Shown here: positions 33,902 to 45,029 of the stretch, in pieces
Numbering within the stretch: position 1 is the stretch's first letter
Layout: each line of letters opens with the position of its first letter
Source: Tricholoma matsutake
Lineage: Eukaryota > Basidiomycota > Agaricomycetes > Agaricales > Tricholomataceae
NCBI GenBank assembly: GCA_026075535.2
Contig: AP026539.1
Span: 8,556,001-8,620,000, forward strand
Direction of reading: 5' to 3'
Length of the DNA stretch: 64,000 nt
Program-made: the position numbers and the translations under genes
Notes under the pieces: generated by a model
Told to the model about the DNA's origin: nothing
Seen by the model: only the letters and a program-made list of their open reading frames with translations
The model's database searches: none

Positions 33902-34217
33902 TGTTAAATGTATGATTCACCATCTCTCTATTTTACTTCTATCCTACTTCTATTCCATGTCCTATCACTTGTAGTTACACTCATGGGCACTTAGAGTAGT
34001 TTCCACCTTGTGTTTATCACTGTTTGTTTCACAGTATGTAGACCGCAGAGTCCAGAGTTTTGCACTCTTCAGTTGCTCACTCTGGACTCCAGGTACTGTA
34101 CTCCTTATTGTTTTATATAATATATAGTTGCTCACTCTGGACTCCAGCTGTTCAGTCTATCTGAGTCTCCCTTCACAGTTGCTAGGTTAAGCTGCACTAA
34201 AGGCAACCTCAGACTTT
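33902..34217 (+). repeat. Probable 3' LTR of the copia element
   Basis: Begins TGTTAAATGTATG after the polypurine tract. It includes a duplicated TTGCTCACTCTGGACTCCAG block (about 34073 and 34129). The right end is set tentatively at TTTAGCA, because no partner LTR is in the window. Confidence 0.5.
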
Positions 34218-34289
34218 AGCAGGAACATGCCGCTGATTCTAGAACCCTTCTTTGCTGCCTCCTTATCCATATTTATGAGCAATCAGTGG

Positions 34290-35085
34290 CAAATGGGTTT
34301 TCAGCCACTCCAGAGCAGCCGATCCCAGTAGGGAATCATCTTCCTGCATTTGATACCTGGGAAGGAGTCATTGAAATCATCAATCTTGTCAATGTCATAG
34401 AACTTGAAGAAGTTTTGCATTGGCAGATGTATACTTGAAATGGCTTATCATACAAAGAGCAGCAGGCCATGAAGCATTGCCATAAACTGGGTAGAGAGCT
34501 CCTGCACTGGCTATGGTGCAACTACAGCTTCAGCATCTTTGTGGAAGATGCTGGATCATAGGATAAATGGAGAATCTTTTACTTTACAGGTCTTGCTAGC
34601 CAAACTAAGGCCATTTCCTTCTATCTTGAGTGGGCATTAAAGGTGAACTTGAAGCTGGAGGAAGATGGCTGTACATCTGAGCAAGTGGTTGCAGCTATTT
34701 ACCAAGTTTTCCAAAACAACTGACTATTTTGGAGAGCATGGCACACCATCAATGGCAGTCATTCCAAACAGTTCTTATCATGGACAGATGCAAACTTTGA
34801 GGTCTCTGTGAGACAACCTCCAAAGTGTTTCCCTGCAGATGAATTTGGTTTGCATGGATTTTGTATAAACATCATTAAGCTGACTTGTTCCCAGATGATA
34901 GCGTAGATATGGGCCCTCTCAAAGACAAAGACAATGACAAAGACAATGACAAAGAGAAAGATGAAGATGAAGACTGGGATGTGGAAATGGATGGGTGCTC
35001 AGAAGGAGGTTCAGGAGAGGACTCAGCGGAGGAGAATGCTCATACATGGAGATTGGACCTATCTTTAGTTCCTGTAGCTCACTGA
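34290..35085 (+). pseudogene. Unknown pseudogene with acidic C-terminus
   Basis: No family recognised. One frame reads FDTWEGVIEIINLVNVIELE, KLGRELLHWLWCNYSFSIFV, KWRIFYFTGLASQTKAISFY, WALKVNLKLEEDGCTSEQVV and FWRAWHTINGSHSKQFLSWT with a few stops. A frame change brings the Asp/Lys repeat (KDKDNDKDNDKEKDEDED, 34918-34970) and SEGGSGEDSAEENAH. The pattern (a structured domain, then an acidic tail) resembles basidiomycete transposon-borne ORFs. The function is unknown. Confidence 0.4.
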
Positions 35086-35639
35086 TGTTTATCCTATAGC
35101 AAAGCAACAAAAGGCTAGCTGGAAGGCTGGACCCCTTACACTTCCCTATTAGGAGCAGCTTTCACTGCACACGATAGGTCTCTGAGCCTGTCATTTTTTT
35201 ACAATCTTGCTACTTTTATGACACTGATGCCTTCAATGTTTCAACATTGGGCAGTTGTGTACCTTTACTCCCAAATTACTATCCCCCATGCTTTGCAATC
35301 AAAATCTGATTTCAAAATCCTTCCTGATACAGTTGTACAACAGAGTAAGTACTAGAGGTAGTGATGATTGAGAAAGTTGAAGACTGGCAAAAAAATTACT
35401 CTTGTACTAGTACAAGTTGATTCAGACACTGGCACTGGCTAAGGCTCCAACCATTTAGTTTATGTTTACTCAACAAAGGTCAAGTATACATAATGGTAGC
35501 CTAAACAGTATAACCATCTATATGCCATTTAATAACTTCAGTATGTACACAGTTTAAAATATTAGCATTTGATGAAAGTGTTCAAGGTTTTTATTGAGCT
35601 AACTAACCTCTCTCACATGAAGCAAGGGGCCCAAAAGTA
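35086..35639. other. Stretch without a supported gene (35086-35639)
   Basis: AT-rich, no ORF with motifs and no clear repeat end. I see nothing that can be assigned. Confidence 0.4.
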
Positions 35640-36400
35640 GGGGCCACAAAAGTAATTAATGATTGAAACAAAAAAACTTGCACTTTTTGCAGGGAGGCCA
35701 CCCTGTGAGCAGCTGCTCACAGTGGTGGTTGGGTGAGCTGCCACTTCTGTGTCTCTTGTCCCCATTTTCCCTGTATGTGTTAGCATCCTTCATCTGTTGC
35801 AGTGGTGGTGGTGGTGCCCTTACCTTCACTTCTGGTTGTTTGTTCTCCCCCACTGTTTGTGGTTCATCCTCTTCTGGTGGTTACTGTCTGGAAGTTGTCC
35901 CATCCCCTGTCCCGTTGCTCCATGTTTCCACCCACAAGCAGTTGCTCACTGCGGGGGTTGGGGGTGCTGCTGTTGTGGTGGTGGTAGCCTGAGCAGTGGC
36001 TGTGTGGTCCTCCACATTGTCATCTTCCTGTCATTTTCCATGGCATCAGTCCATTAGAGCATTGGTCTTGTCCTGGTGGTTGTCCTCATCATTGTCCTCC
36101 CTTCATCATCATTGGTTTCATCTGCTGTCTCCATCGTTATAATGTAATGGTGGCAGGTGCTGGGTTGGTGGATTATCTGGGGATGGGGTGTGAGTTGTGG
36201 TGGGTGGAGATGGAGATAGGGGATGTACCTGGCAGTCTTCAGGTCTCCCAACACCCCTCTGTGGTCTCCTATGCCCAAACGAGAGCCTTGCATCCCATTT
36301 GGATGGGGAGGAGGGGTGGCATTGCATTGCATGCATTGTTGGCTGTTGTCAAGCTGAAAACACTGTAGCAGTGTAACCTATGGAAAAGAACATTTTTCTA
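35640..36400. repeat. Hairpin-rich repeat segment (hAT-like interior)
   Basis: Contains two copies of the CTGTGAGCAG...CTGCTCACAG palindrome (35701-35725 and 35931-35957), GTGGTGGTG-rich stretches and a GTTTGGGCAT/CCCAAAC block near 36270. These features recur inside the hAT elements at 11893 and 57842. Convincing TIRs were not found, so this is an internal fragment at best. The ORFs here are low-complexity translations. Confidence 0.45.
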
Positions 36401-36646
36401 GTTATAGTTGAAGAGAAAGAAAAAACTTACTACATATTTCAACGGTGGAAGCAAGGATCTGGTGACTTGTGAGAATACAAGCTATGATCTAACAAAGGAG
36501 ACTATTAGTAGTGAAAAGAACAAGAAAAGGAGGAGAAATTACATAGGGAACCTGTTAAAATATTCCTTACTATGTAGGGCAAGTTGTGCCAGTAGAGATC
36601 CTTAGCTCTAGTTAGCATAGGTGGATATCAAGCAAGTAACAAGTAC
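36401..36646. other. Short stretch without a supported gene
   Basis: Lys-rich open frame (36408-36605) with no motif. Nothing assigned. Confidence 0.35.
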
Positions 36647-37768
36647 ATGATCCCTGCATCTGCTGGCCCTCTAGATGACAAATCAGTCACCTCTGCAATC
36701 ATGGGCCCACACACCATTGTCATGAAACTCCTCGGCTGTAATATATCTATCCTCCATGGCGAGCTTGTTGGAATCATTGGCAGTCTTGTTCTCTCAGACT
36801 CTCAGAACAACTCCACTGTGATATATACTGACCATCTCAATTCCACTAGACTCATCAATGACAGTTGAACCTAAGCCAACATTGATGCCCATCTTCAACA
36901 CATGAATGGTTGATCTTACTATAAATGGATATTTCAACTCCTGGGTTCACGACAGGCAACTATCCTTTATACAAAGGGTCACTCAGCTGAGTCTTCAATC
37001 CCATCTGTTCTCAATGTATCTGCAGACTACTACACATCCAAATCTCAACATATCCACCCCCACTTACATCATGCTCCTCTCCCCACCTTCTTCATGGACT
37101 GTTTCACCTTTTTCACTTCAATTGATGGCTGGATTGAGTCTAACAAACAAGGCTTCACTGACCATTTGCTCTCAGCCCAAAGCTCTCGTGAACTGGAGCT
37201 CAACCATGGCCTTTGATTAATTCATTCCATCTATGACCCTACTCCTCCCCCATCCTATCCATACTTACACTCCTTATCTTGTTATTCTGCACTTGTTCAA
37301 CTTTACTCGTGCTCAGGACAGCTTCCCACAGCAACACATCTTCACTCCTGACATATGATCAACTCCCATCAATGTTGTTTTGGTTGCATCGACATTCCTG
37401 AGGATGATCATCACATCTTTGTTGAATGCCTGTATTTCACTGAACTACGGTCTAGCAGTCTCTCTGCTGTGTTGGAACTCACAGAAGTCAAGTGTCAGGA
37501 TATGGTCGTAAAGCACCAGCTGTCTCATAAAGCAGTGCAACACCTCATTAAGTCCCTTTTCTCTGATGACAGTATTATATGGCTGCTGCACCTTTCCACC
37601 TTCTACCTTGGCTGGATACCTGACATTACAAAACTCCTAGGGTTTGAGCAGCCAACACTACATTCATCCCTATTCCCCTACACTCAACTTTCTCATGACA
37701 TCCACTCTATCGCCTTGGAATGGCACACTCACTCTATTCATCTCGATGGCTGCTGGATGAGTCACTAA
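36647..37768 (+). pseudogene. LINE-type (non-LTR) RNase H domain and C-terminal zinc-binding region, decayed
   Basis: Plus-strand text matches the RNase H tail of fungal non-LTR retrotransposons as I know it: GELVGIIGSLVLSDSQ, TVIYTDHLNSTRLINDS, ILYTKGHSAESSIPS and VSADYYTS. It is followed by TDGWIESNKQGFTDH and a Cys/His block HQCCFGCIDIPEDDHHIFVE with C. The Cys-His block is like the RVT-associated zinc-binding motif at the end of such elements. At least four stops (TGA and TAA) and frame changes near 36870-36960 and 37218 break it. The endonuclease and RT parts are not in the window. Confidence 0.6.
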
Positions 37769-38655
37769 TTGAAACCTACGATGCAGTACATTATCAAATT
37801 GTGGCTTATTAGTTCTCACTTTCAACCTTTGCAGATTGCAATGCTTGATTGTATCGATGGGGGCATTAGTTTGTTGCTTCGTAGTCCAGATTACCAACCA
37901 TCCAGTGGAACTTGTCTGAACGACACCACTGTCGAGGTCTACATGTCCCCTCATGAACTTGCCAAAGGCAGGATTGAGTTGCGATCCACTGTTTCATCCA
38001 GGCTTTTGGAAGGGATGTGGTGCATCCCCATCTCCAACGTTTCACAAATCATTGTCATATTGAGGGCATGAGGCTTCCTAAGCATCCTAGTAAGTTACTT
38101 TCCCACAGTGTAAGGGCAATTATTTAAAAACTTCTATAATGCTTAGACCCTGGCATGCAGATTTGTGGAGAAAGACTATTGACATTGCCCAAAGCCACAC
38201 TGCAAGGAGGTTCATGCTTTCAATGCCAATGTTGGTGTTCTCCCATAGGCAGGCCCTCTGTAGAGCTGAGGTAGAATTTCAGGCTCCTCCACCACTTGGG
38301 CTTAGGAACAGTGAACCACCTTCGACATCTACACAACCTTTCACCATGGTGCCTGTTGCAGATCAAATGCCTCATCCAATGCCCATGCCAGCTGCTGCAA
38401 TGGTTCCAATCATTAGTATTGGTCCAAACACTGACTCAGTACTAGACCACTTTGAGCTCAAGGATACAATGATTCCATGGCTTCATAAACTTACAACAAT
38501 GGTATGAAGTAGCAAATGGGAAGGTATGCTGAGGACTGTAGAGTATGGCACCCTTAGTTTTGAACAAGCAAATGCCCTATTGAACACTCTACTGGCTGAT
38601 ACCCATGTATTGAAAGCTTTGGCTCAGGTGCAGGTGCATGTTACAATTTATAGCT
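37769..38655 (+). pseudogene. ORF fragments of an unknown basidiomycete repeat gene
   Basis: Two open stretches: 37769-38071 (YMSPHELAKGRIELRSTV) and 38139-38507 (PWHADLWRKTIDIAQSHTAR, then a Pro/Met-rich linker and DHFELKDTMIPWLHKLTTM). A frameshift at about 38505 opens SKWEGMLRTVEYGTLSFEQA and NALLNTLLADTHVLKALAQ. The last segment looks like real, once-conserved protein sequence. No function assigned. Confidence 0.4.
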
Positions 38656-38954
38656 GCAGTCAACTTATCTGACCATGAGTACCACCACCACCACATTATC
38701 AATAGCATTGCTCCCCTAATTTTAGCACTCCTGCTTATTGTTGTGGCAAACTATTTAGGGCTAGCATACTGGTGAAAAATACACAGATTTTGTAAAAATG
38801 CATAAGATATGTACTTGGTCGGCATCTCTTTAGCAATCACATAGGTGGGGGCTGCAACATAGTAATAGTGCTTACATAGTAAAATGGAGATGGATAAATT
38901 TGACAGTATACTGGTGTTACATGTGTCACTCAATTCTGCTTTTTGACCAGGCTG
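38656..38954. other. Stretch without a supported gene (38656-38954)
   Basis: AT-rich sequence with no assigned content. Confidence 0.35.
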
Positions 38955-39206
38955 TCACTACAGTACAGCTGATATCATGTCAATGGATCCCTTCACAATG
39001 GCCTCTATTTAGTTGTTGTTTGGCTCTATCAGTGATGGAACTCTACATGCCGATGAGCTGAGTACGTGGCAAAGTTGCACCTGTATCTTGTTTTGTAGGG
39101 GCTTGGCACAGGGGTTCATCACTGATATGTAGAACCAAACAAACAACAAAACAGAGGTGTCATCCAGGGGCCTATCATTGACATGATATCAGCTGTAATC
39201 ATTCCC
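38955..39206. mobile_element. Small foldback (MITE-like) element
   Basis: About 250 bp that folds on itself. ACAGCTGATATCATGTCAATG near 38960 is mirrored by CATTGACATGATATCAGCTGT ending near 39197. Inside, GTTGTTGTTTGG and its mirror CCAAACAAACAAC, and ATCAGTGATG and CATCACTGAT, also pair. No ORF. No clear target duplication could be fixed. Confidence 0.6.
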
Positions 39207-39549
39207 AGAGCTCAGCACTCAGCGCTCAGATCTCTTGTGGCCCTTGACTTGGAGTCCTGACTAGTCAGCTTCTGGACTGAAGCTTGGACTATATAAAGGC
39301 TATGGCTGGGACCTGGCTGCTCTTCACCAGCTGGACACTTGATAATGCCCATCAATGATGAAAACCAACAAACTTCCTCTGCCATGCATCATCAACAGCA
39401 GGACAACACACTTCATTTGGGACCACATAAAAGGCCATAAGCATTGTTACCATCTTTAATCTCACTAAAGTTCTCAAAACTCCTTGTGAATAACTAGCTG
39501 TATTGGCAACCCTCTTGTACACTATGGGTGTCACTTTGGCTGCACTGTG
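39207..39549. other. Stretch without a supported gene (39207-39549)
   Basis: Includes a TATATAAAGGC box at about 39290 that could be a fossil promoter for the pseudogene downstream. Short repeats AGCACTCAGCGCTCAG near 39215. Confidence 0.35.
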
Positions 39550-40760
39550 CATGCCTTGTGTAACATTCATGTGTCAATTACTAGTGGGCTTCTGTGTGAT
39601 GGTGAACGTGCAGATGACCCAGAAGAATCCTTTACCATAGAGTAAGTGCTTCTCCCAGCCTCATATCCCCACTGATGATTCCCACCAGACAAAGGCTGGA
39701 GTATCACATCTACAGGACCCTTCTAAACATGGTTCCAGGTTTAGAGGAGCATTTAGTTAACAGCTTGGATGAAGAAATGTGAATGATCACAGATCTGGTC
39801 TGTAACAAACTTCTGATAGGCTGTGCTGCACTAATAAAGAATCACATCTGAAGCTGCAGAAAGGTGCATCAAGTGCATGATACTAAAGGCCTGAAAAGCA
39901 CTGTTCTTGACTGGATCGTCCCTCAGGGAGATTCACTTACTCCCCCTATTCCTCATAATGTCAAGTCAAGTCGTGGGTTTAATCATGACAAGACTGGCCA
40001 ACTATTGTGCCCAGTGGAGTTTGACTGGTCTGATGAAGAGTAAATAGTCTCTCGCCTGCTGCACAGTTGACATCTAACACACTTTGGTCAGGGTCAAGGC
40101 ACAGCTGCGTAGTGGTGATATCACGGTGCCCAGTGATCAATGACCAATCCTCTGATACAAGGAGCATAAGTATGACCCAGAGGATCCTTGGGATGGGCTC
40201 CTGCAAAGCACCATCTTGGGCTCGGTGAGTTCTCAAGCCCTAAGCATGCGACCTACTAATTTTTACCTTCCTGAAGGCCTATAAATACATATTCACATCG
40301 CCGAGTTCAGTTGAAAAGGAACCCAAGGCCATGCACTCCGGAAATGCCCATATACATGGAATGACCCAGGTCACTATGGTGTCAATCACTTACATTGTGA
40401 CTCAGGTATGGCACTGCACTGTCTTCATCAGCTTCTCGTTGTGATTAGAGCTCTCACAGGTCAGATTCGCACTATCATCTTCTGTGATGTTTACTTGGTC
40501 TGATACAATCATGGATTCTGAGTGCTTTTACAACAGCATCCTTCAATTTCTTGAGGATGCAGATGAGAACAATGAGGTGGACACTTTGCTAATCTGGTGG
40601 AACTGGTGAGTTGCCAGCCAATCAAGCTCTAACTTTTCCTCACTGTCACCTAGCCAGATATATCCCACCTACTCTTCTGCTCAACATCCTGTCACCAAAA
40701 ATAGCACATTAGTAAAACTAAAGGAGAAAAGGGCTGCACTTAAGGCACAAAACCATGAGT
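39550..40760 (+). pseudogene. DUF6698-like basidiomycete repeat gene, decayed
   Basis: Plus-strand pieces across several frames read ERADDPEESFTIE, YHIYRTLLNMVPGLEEHLVN, STVLDWIVPQGDSLTPPIPH, SSRGFNHDKTGQLLCPVEFD with WSDEE, KYDPEDPWDGLLQS and, after a likely intron (about 40220-40277), FTSPSSVEKEPKA, SGNAHIHGMTQVT and ECFYNSILQFLEDADENNEV. From memory this layout (LLCP..YDW, then a YDP-D--GLL block, then IFTSPSS) belongs to the DUF6698 family that is expanded in Agaricomycetes. This is not verified. Many stops are present. Confidence 0.5.
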
Positions 40761-41072
40761 TATAGTTATCCAATGTTTAGGACATGTATGCCAATGAGAT
40801 AATATTTCCCATCATAAATTTGCTCCCTTTGCTCCCTTTGCATCATGAGCAAGCATTGTTACTTTCCCAGTGTCATCTGCCTGTATTATAGTTCTTCTGC
40901 CAGAGACAGTGTCTCCAATACTTCACAGGATATCTCTGTCTGTATACCACATATCCAGGTCATTCAGGAACTCAATAAAAGTGCAACCCTTGTTCTTCTG
41001 CTTGGTGATCTTGAAGGGTTCTCTTCTAGATATAGTCATTGTTCACAAGCCTCCCAATTCTTATATAACTGA
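40761..41072. other. Stretch without a supported gene (40761-41072)
   Basis: Short overlapping ORFs without motifs. Nothing assigned. Confidence 0.35.
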
Positions 41073-41710
41073 TGTTAAGACTATTGGTCTTAACTCAAAC
41101 TTGTCTTCGTATGTCGCAGTCAGATGCTTTCCGACTATATCAGTATCACACTAAGAGGCTTTCTTAGTGTATCAGGCTTCAGCCTTTGCTTGGGTGCTTC
41201 CTCAAGCAGTCACAGTTGTCCATACTCAGAGGCTTTCTGAGTAAACTGTCTGTTTGTATATTACAGTTGGAGGCTTTCCAACTGTCAAGTTCGAGGTTAT
41301 CACATCTAAGGATTTTTTAGACTGTCGAGTTTGAGTGAGTTTAAGACCATAGGTTGAATTAGGTCAAGCTGAGCTATACAGGCTGTAATACTCTAGCTTA
41401 TATATGGTTCTATGATATCTATTGTCCAATTGGAATATGAGATCCTTGTCAAGTAATAATAGAAAGAACAATAAGAAGGTAAGCCTTGTTGTGCCTAGCA
41501 TGAGGCATCCGATGTCATGAAGTGCTGCAGGGCAGCCTGTCAAAGAACAATAGAAGGTAGGCCTCACATCAAGCATGAGGCATCCAATGTCATGGATCTG
41601 ATGTCAAGGAGTCCAATGTCATGGGCTGCTGCAGCGCAGCACATTGATCGACAGGAGTCATGTCGGTTCAGAAAGAAAAAATGAAATACCTGGTCTTGCA
41701 GGTCATGATA
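41073..41710 (-). repeat. Solo LTR of gypsy family B
   Basis: Starts TGTTAAGACTATTGGTC on the plus strand, the mirror of the family B LTR end (GACCTATAGTCTTAACA at 22423-22439). It contains the mirrored blocks GGTTGAATTAGGTCAAGCT, CAATAG and GAGGCATCCGATGTCATG, repeated twice. The outer end is worn but shows AAGAAAAAATGAA and CTTGCAGGT like the LTR start. No target duplication found. Confidence 0.7.
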
Positions 41711-41846
41711 TGGAAATTGTAATGACTGACCTGACCCAGGGTCCTTCCATCTTTGTCTAGTCTACAAAACCATGCTCACATCTCCAGATCTGCTACAGCC
41801 TTTCAACATTGTTGAGATGAATAATTCTTCTGGTTTATGCAATATA

Positions 41847-42294
41847 GTATGTTTTCTGATATGTCTTGTAAGCCCCGAAATAATTCTGTTACAGTCAATG
41901 ACCTGAATTCTTCCATCTCATGATAGGGTTCAATGTTGTTACAATTCTTCCACATGTGAAGCACAAGTCATTTTCTTCTGTGTCTGGATGTCATCCACAC
42001 TACATCCAATCCACCTGAGTTCCTCAATTTGTGACAAGTTGTCAATGGCTTTTCTGCTTGTGAAACATGGTATGCTTTCTGATATGTCTGGTGCTGTGTG
42101 TAAGCTCCAAAATAGCTCTGCTACAGTCAATGGCTTGAGTTCTTCCATCTCATGACAGGATTCCTACCACTTCAATTTTGTTACAATTATTTGGCACATG
42201 AAGCACAAGTCATCTTCTTCTGTGTCTGCACAACATCTGCACTACATCCAATCCACCCAAGTTCCTCCATTTGCAACAAGTCATCAATGGCTCC
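41847..42294. repeat. Two tandem copies of a ~224 bp unit
   Basis: 41847-42069 and 42070-42294 share GTATG(T/C)TTTCTGATATGTCT, CAGTCAATG, TTCTTCCATCTCATGA, TGAAGCACAAGTCAT and CATCCAATCCACC in the same order. The ORFs across them (41939-42148 and 42210-42401 minus) are translations of the repeat and have no motif. Confidence 0.6.
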
Positions 42295-42796
42295 AAGATC
42301 TTTGCAGTTGGTCCAATTATACTGGGTGATGGCCTCAGGTGGGGTTCTTCTAGGCATGGTAACAAACAGAAAGCTGGCTGTCTCTTAGATATCTTGATCA
42401 CAATTCAGATTTCATGCAGCTATTGTACATTTGCAGATTTCATCTGTTGCTCATGAACATTACCTAGGTTGGCTCAATTGCATTCATGATCCTTTCTTCA
42501 AACTATGTCTGGTTGGTGCTTCATGAAAGTAAGTGGCATTATTCTACCCTTGATGAATTTGGCATAGGCTACTGTCCTGTAAAATTCATTAGCAGCCTAC
42601 CTGCAAGACTTATGGATGTGTTGGACATTTTATATCATACCAGCTTTTATATAGTGTAATAAAGTATGGTCAATATAACCGCATTTTCCTGATGTTGGCC
42701 TGGCCTGGGGTTTTAGAAAGCCAAAGCCACCTCAGGCCAAGCCAAAGCCAGGGCTTTCAGGCCAAGCTGGGCTGGAACACCACTAATGTTCCCTCA
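42295..42796. other. Stretch without a supported gene (42295-42796)
   Basis: A GGCCAAGCC/GGCCTGG-rich low-complexity block (about 42696-42770) is the only structure seen. Confidence 0.35.
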
Positions 42797-43208
42797 ATAA
42801 GTGTTAGGGCAACACCCACTATCTGCTAGCTAAGACCATGCGGGTTCTCTGTACAAGAAGGGGGTGGGATCCGCGCTTGTGATGGGGGAATTGATGGCTT
42901 TGATGCGAGGGGTTATTAATAGGTGAGTTTGTTGAGATAGGCCTTTCATACCAAAAATGTAGGTGGAATACCTAATAGAACACAACTGGGGTCCCCTAGG
43001 CATATATTTAGGGTTTATATACTATGTTACATATATTGTACATTGTTGTTACTGACACACTTGTACATGCACATATATATTGATGTGTGTAAAATAAAAT
43101 TCTCATGCTATCAAAGTGTAGCGTCATTTGGCGTCATGTAGCATAATTCGACATAATAAAATAAAAATGAAATTTTATTAGGTAATGGGGTGGTTTCCTA
43201 ACAATAAG
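42797..43208. repeat. Solo LTR with 5-bp target duplication ATAAG
   Basis: The LTR itself is 42802-43203 (402 bp), TGTTAGGGCA to TTTCCTAACA, with perfect TGTTAGG/CCTAACA ends. ATAAG flanks it on both sides (42797-42801 and 43204-43208). The interrupted host text (CCCTCAATAAG-GCCAGGATGAAG) has a relative without the LTR at about 43493. No internal element remains, so it is the product of LTR-LTR recombination. Confidence 0.82.
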
Positions 43209-43834
43209 GCCAGGATGAAGTACTCCTGTGTGGAGGGCGCAATATAAGTTAACAAAACAAAAACAAAAAAGAAGTTTGGCAATTCTTTTCTGAGTCCTGA
43301 CTATATTTCATAATTGCCATCAATACAGATGGCAGGGTCATGGACAATGCAATAGTTGCTCGAGGTGGTCTGCAGATGGAGCAACATAAGAAGAGTGATC
43401 AATAAGTCATCTTGATGCTGCTTATTGTTTTCAATTTGTTTTCTGAGTCCCAGTTGTATTTCAATATTTTCTGTCATGATATCTATGTTCTCTCAATGAG
43501 GCCAGGTTGAAGTACTTTTGTACTGTAAGGAAATTGGATTGCCTCATGACATGCTAGAAGTTTTACAGCTGAGAATGATACAAATCTAAATCTATGTAGA
43601 CATACTAAAGGAACTGGGAGCAGGAGCAACTTGGGGGATTGAGGATCCAGAATCTATGGTTATGGAACAAATCAATATCCTTGATTCCATCTTCATCACC
43701 CAGGGGTGAGCTGAGAGCATGACTACAGAAACCCACATGAGGAGCAAGCCTAAGGCACATCGTAGTCATGATGGAGACTCACCCATGGACAGATGTCAAG
43801 CCTTAGGGGGGCTTCTCACATGCTTCTTGCCTGT
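43209..43834. other. Diverged duplicated non-coding segment
   Basis: Blocks TTCTGAGTCC..TATTTCA (43278 and 43440) and CTCAAT(A/G)AGGCCAGG(A/T)TGAAGTACT (around the solo LTR and at 43493) occur twice in order, so the stretch holds a worn duplication. No gene seen. Confidence 0.45.
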
Positions 43835-44870
43835 TCATGGCTTGAGAGGAAGCATCTCAATGTGAATTGTGCCCAGAGAGTCCAGGCATTGCCAGTACTC
43901 CAGAAATGCCTGAGAATGCCATTGCCTGAACTTCTTCACTATATCTGGTGGCACCCCAGAGATGAGGTAGAAAGTGGTTCCACCAATCCGAAAGCAGTGC
44001 CCCATAATGCAGGGGTATCTCTTGCCTGTTGCTCTGAGGATTCTGTTGATGCGGTGTACAAACTTGGATCTGGTGAGTGTTATAATGTTGCCATGTGCAT
44101 CATGGTATGCCGCAATGGGATGCTTGATGTTAAGCCTATTCTTGATAAAGTGCTTGTGGATGGTGTGAATAGGGTCGAGAGCAGCTTCCTGGCATGGAAT
44201 CCAGACATTGTCACCTCTGGCCTTCTGAGTTTTAGACCATGGCAGGTGGAGGCTGCAGGCTCCATTCTCAGCTGTCAATTCTGCAATATGCATGAATGTG
44301 GCATGCCTTCGAGGGTCGAACTTTCCCAGGTCCTGCATGGGCGGCAAGACTTCACCACTGTGCAGCTGGCAGAAAAATGACAAAAGGCAGATTGCCCATA
44401 TGCAAATGTCTGTGCCTGAGGTTCTTCTGAGCCCCTTGTTCAGGTCCTCAAGCATTGAAATTGTCCTGGGTGCCCTCTTGCTGTGGTACAATGCTGCTCG
44501 CCTAAGTTCTTCCACACCTTTCAGAGTCCTGCATAGACGGTCCCCTCCTAGCCATGTCAGACCGAGACTTTCGTGCTCTTTCCTTATCGCCAGTAACTTT
44601 GCTCCCACCATCCTCCCAGCCAGTCACCCTGCATAGGAGGATGCCCAAGCAATGAGAACATCCTCCCTTGCTGGGAGTGTGTCACTCTTTCTAATTCTGA
44701 GACCCTCACAGAATGTCAGAAATTCTCATAGTCAGCTAGTGTCTTTTCTCTGTGTATTCTTGTTCACAGTCGCATCCTGGGTGTGCTTGATCTTATTCAC
44801 CAGGGCAGGAGGTAACAAAGGGTCTGGGCATGGTTGGGTCTTATGCATAGATGGGATGCAAGTGGTGTAG
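43835..44870 (-). pseudogene. DIRS-like tyrosine recombinase
   Basis: The minus-strand ORF 43835-44611 has the C-terminal catalytic fold of a tyrosine recombinase: a helix with QLHSGEVLPP (box I, where Arg is expected), LTRSKFVHRINRILRATG, MGHCFRIGGTTFYLISGV (HxxR) and KKFRQWHSQAFLEYWQ (Tyr). Upstream, to about 44870, the frame with two stops resembles the N-terminal helical domain (DTLPAREDVLIAWASSYAG). Box I Arg appears changed to His, so it is probably inactive. Next to an RT/RNase H in the same orientation it fits DIRS-like elements, which integrate with this enzyme in place of a DDE integrase. Confidence 0.7.
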
Positions 44871-45029
44871 GGTCAGTGTTGGCTGAAATGGTGGAGAGGT
44901 TTCCTGCTGTGAAGTTCAGCTAGCTGTGATTGGTTGCTCATGTGCATGCTGGATGTGTGGATGGATGGAATGTGTCAGAGAGGAGGCATCACAGTAGTGC
45001 TCAATGTAGTGGGAATTAGAGGTGTGACT

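Noticed and set aside
43793..44380. Plus-strand ORF of 195 codons
   Set aside because: Mirror of the tyrosine recombinase frame, which has recognisable catalytic motifs on the minus strand.
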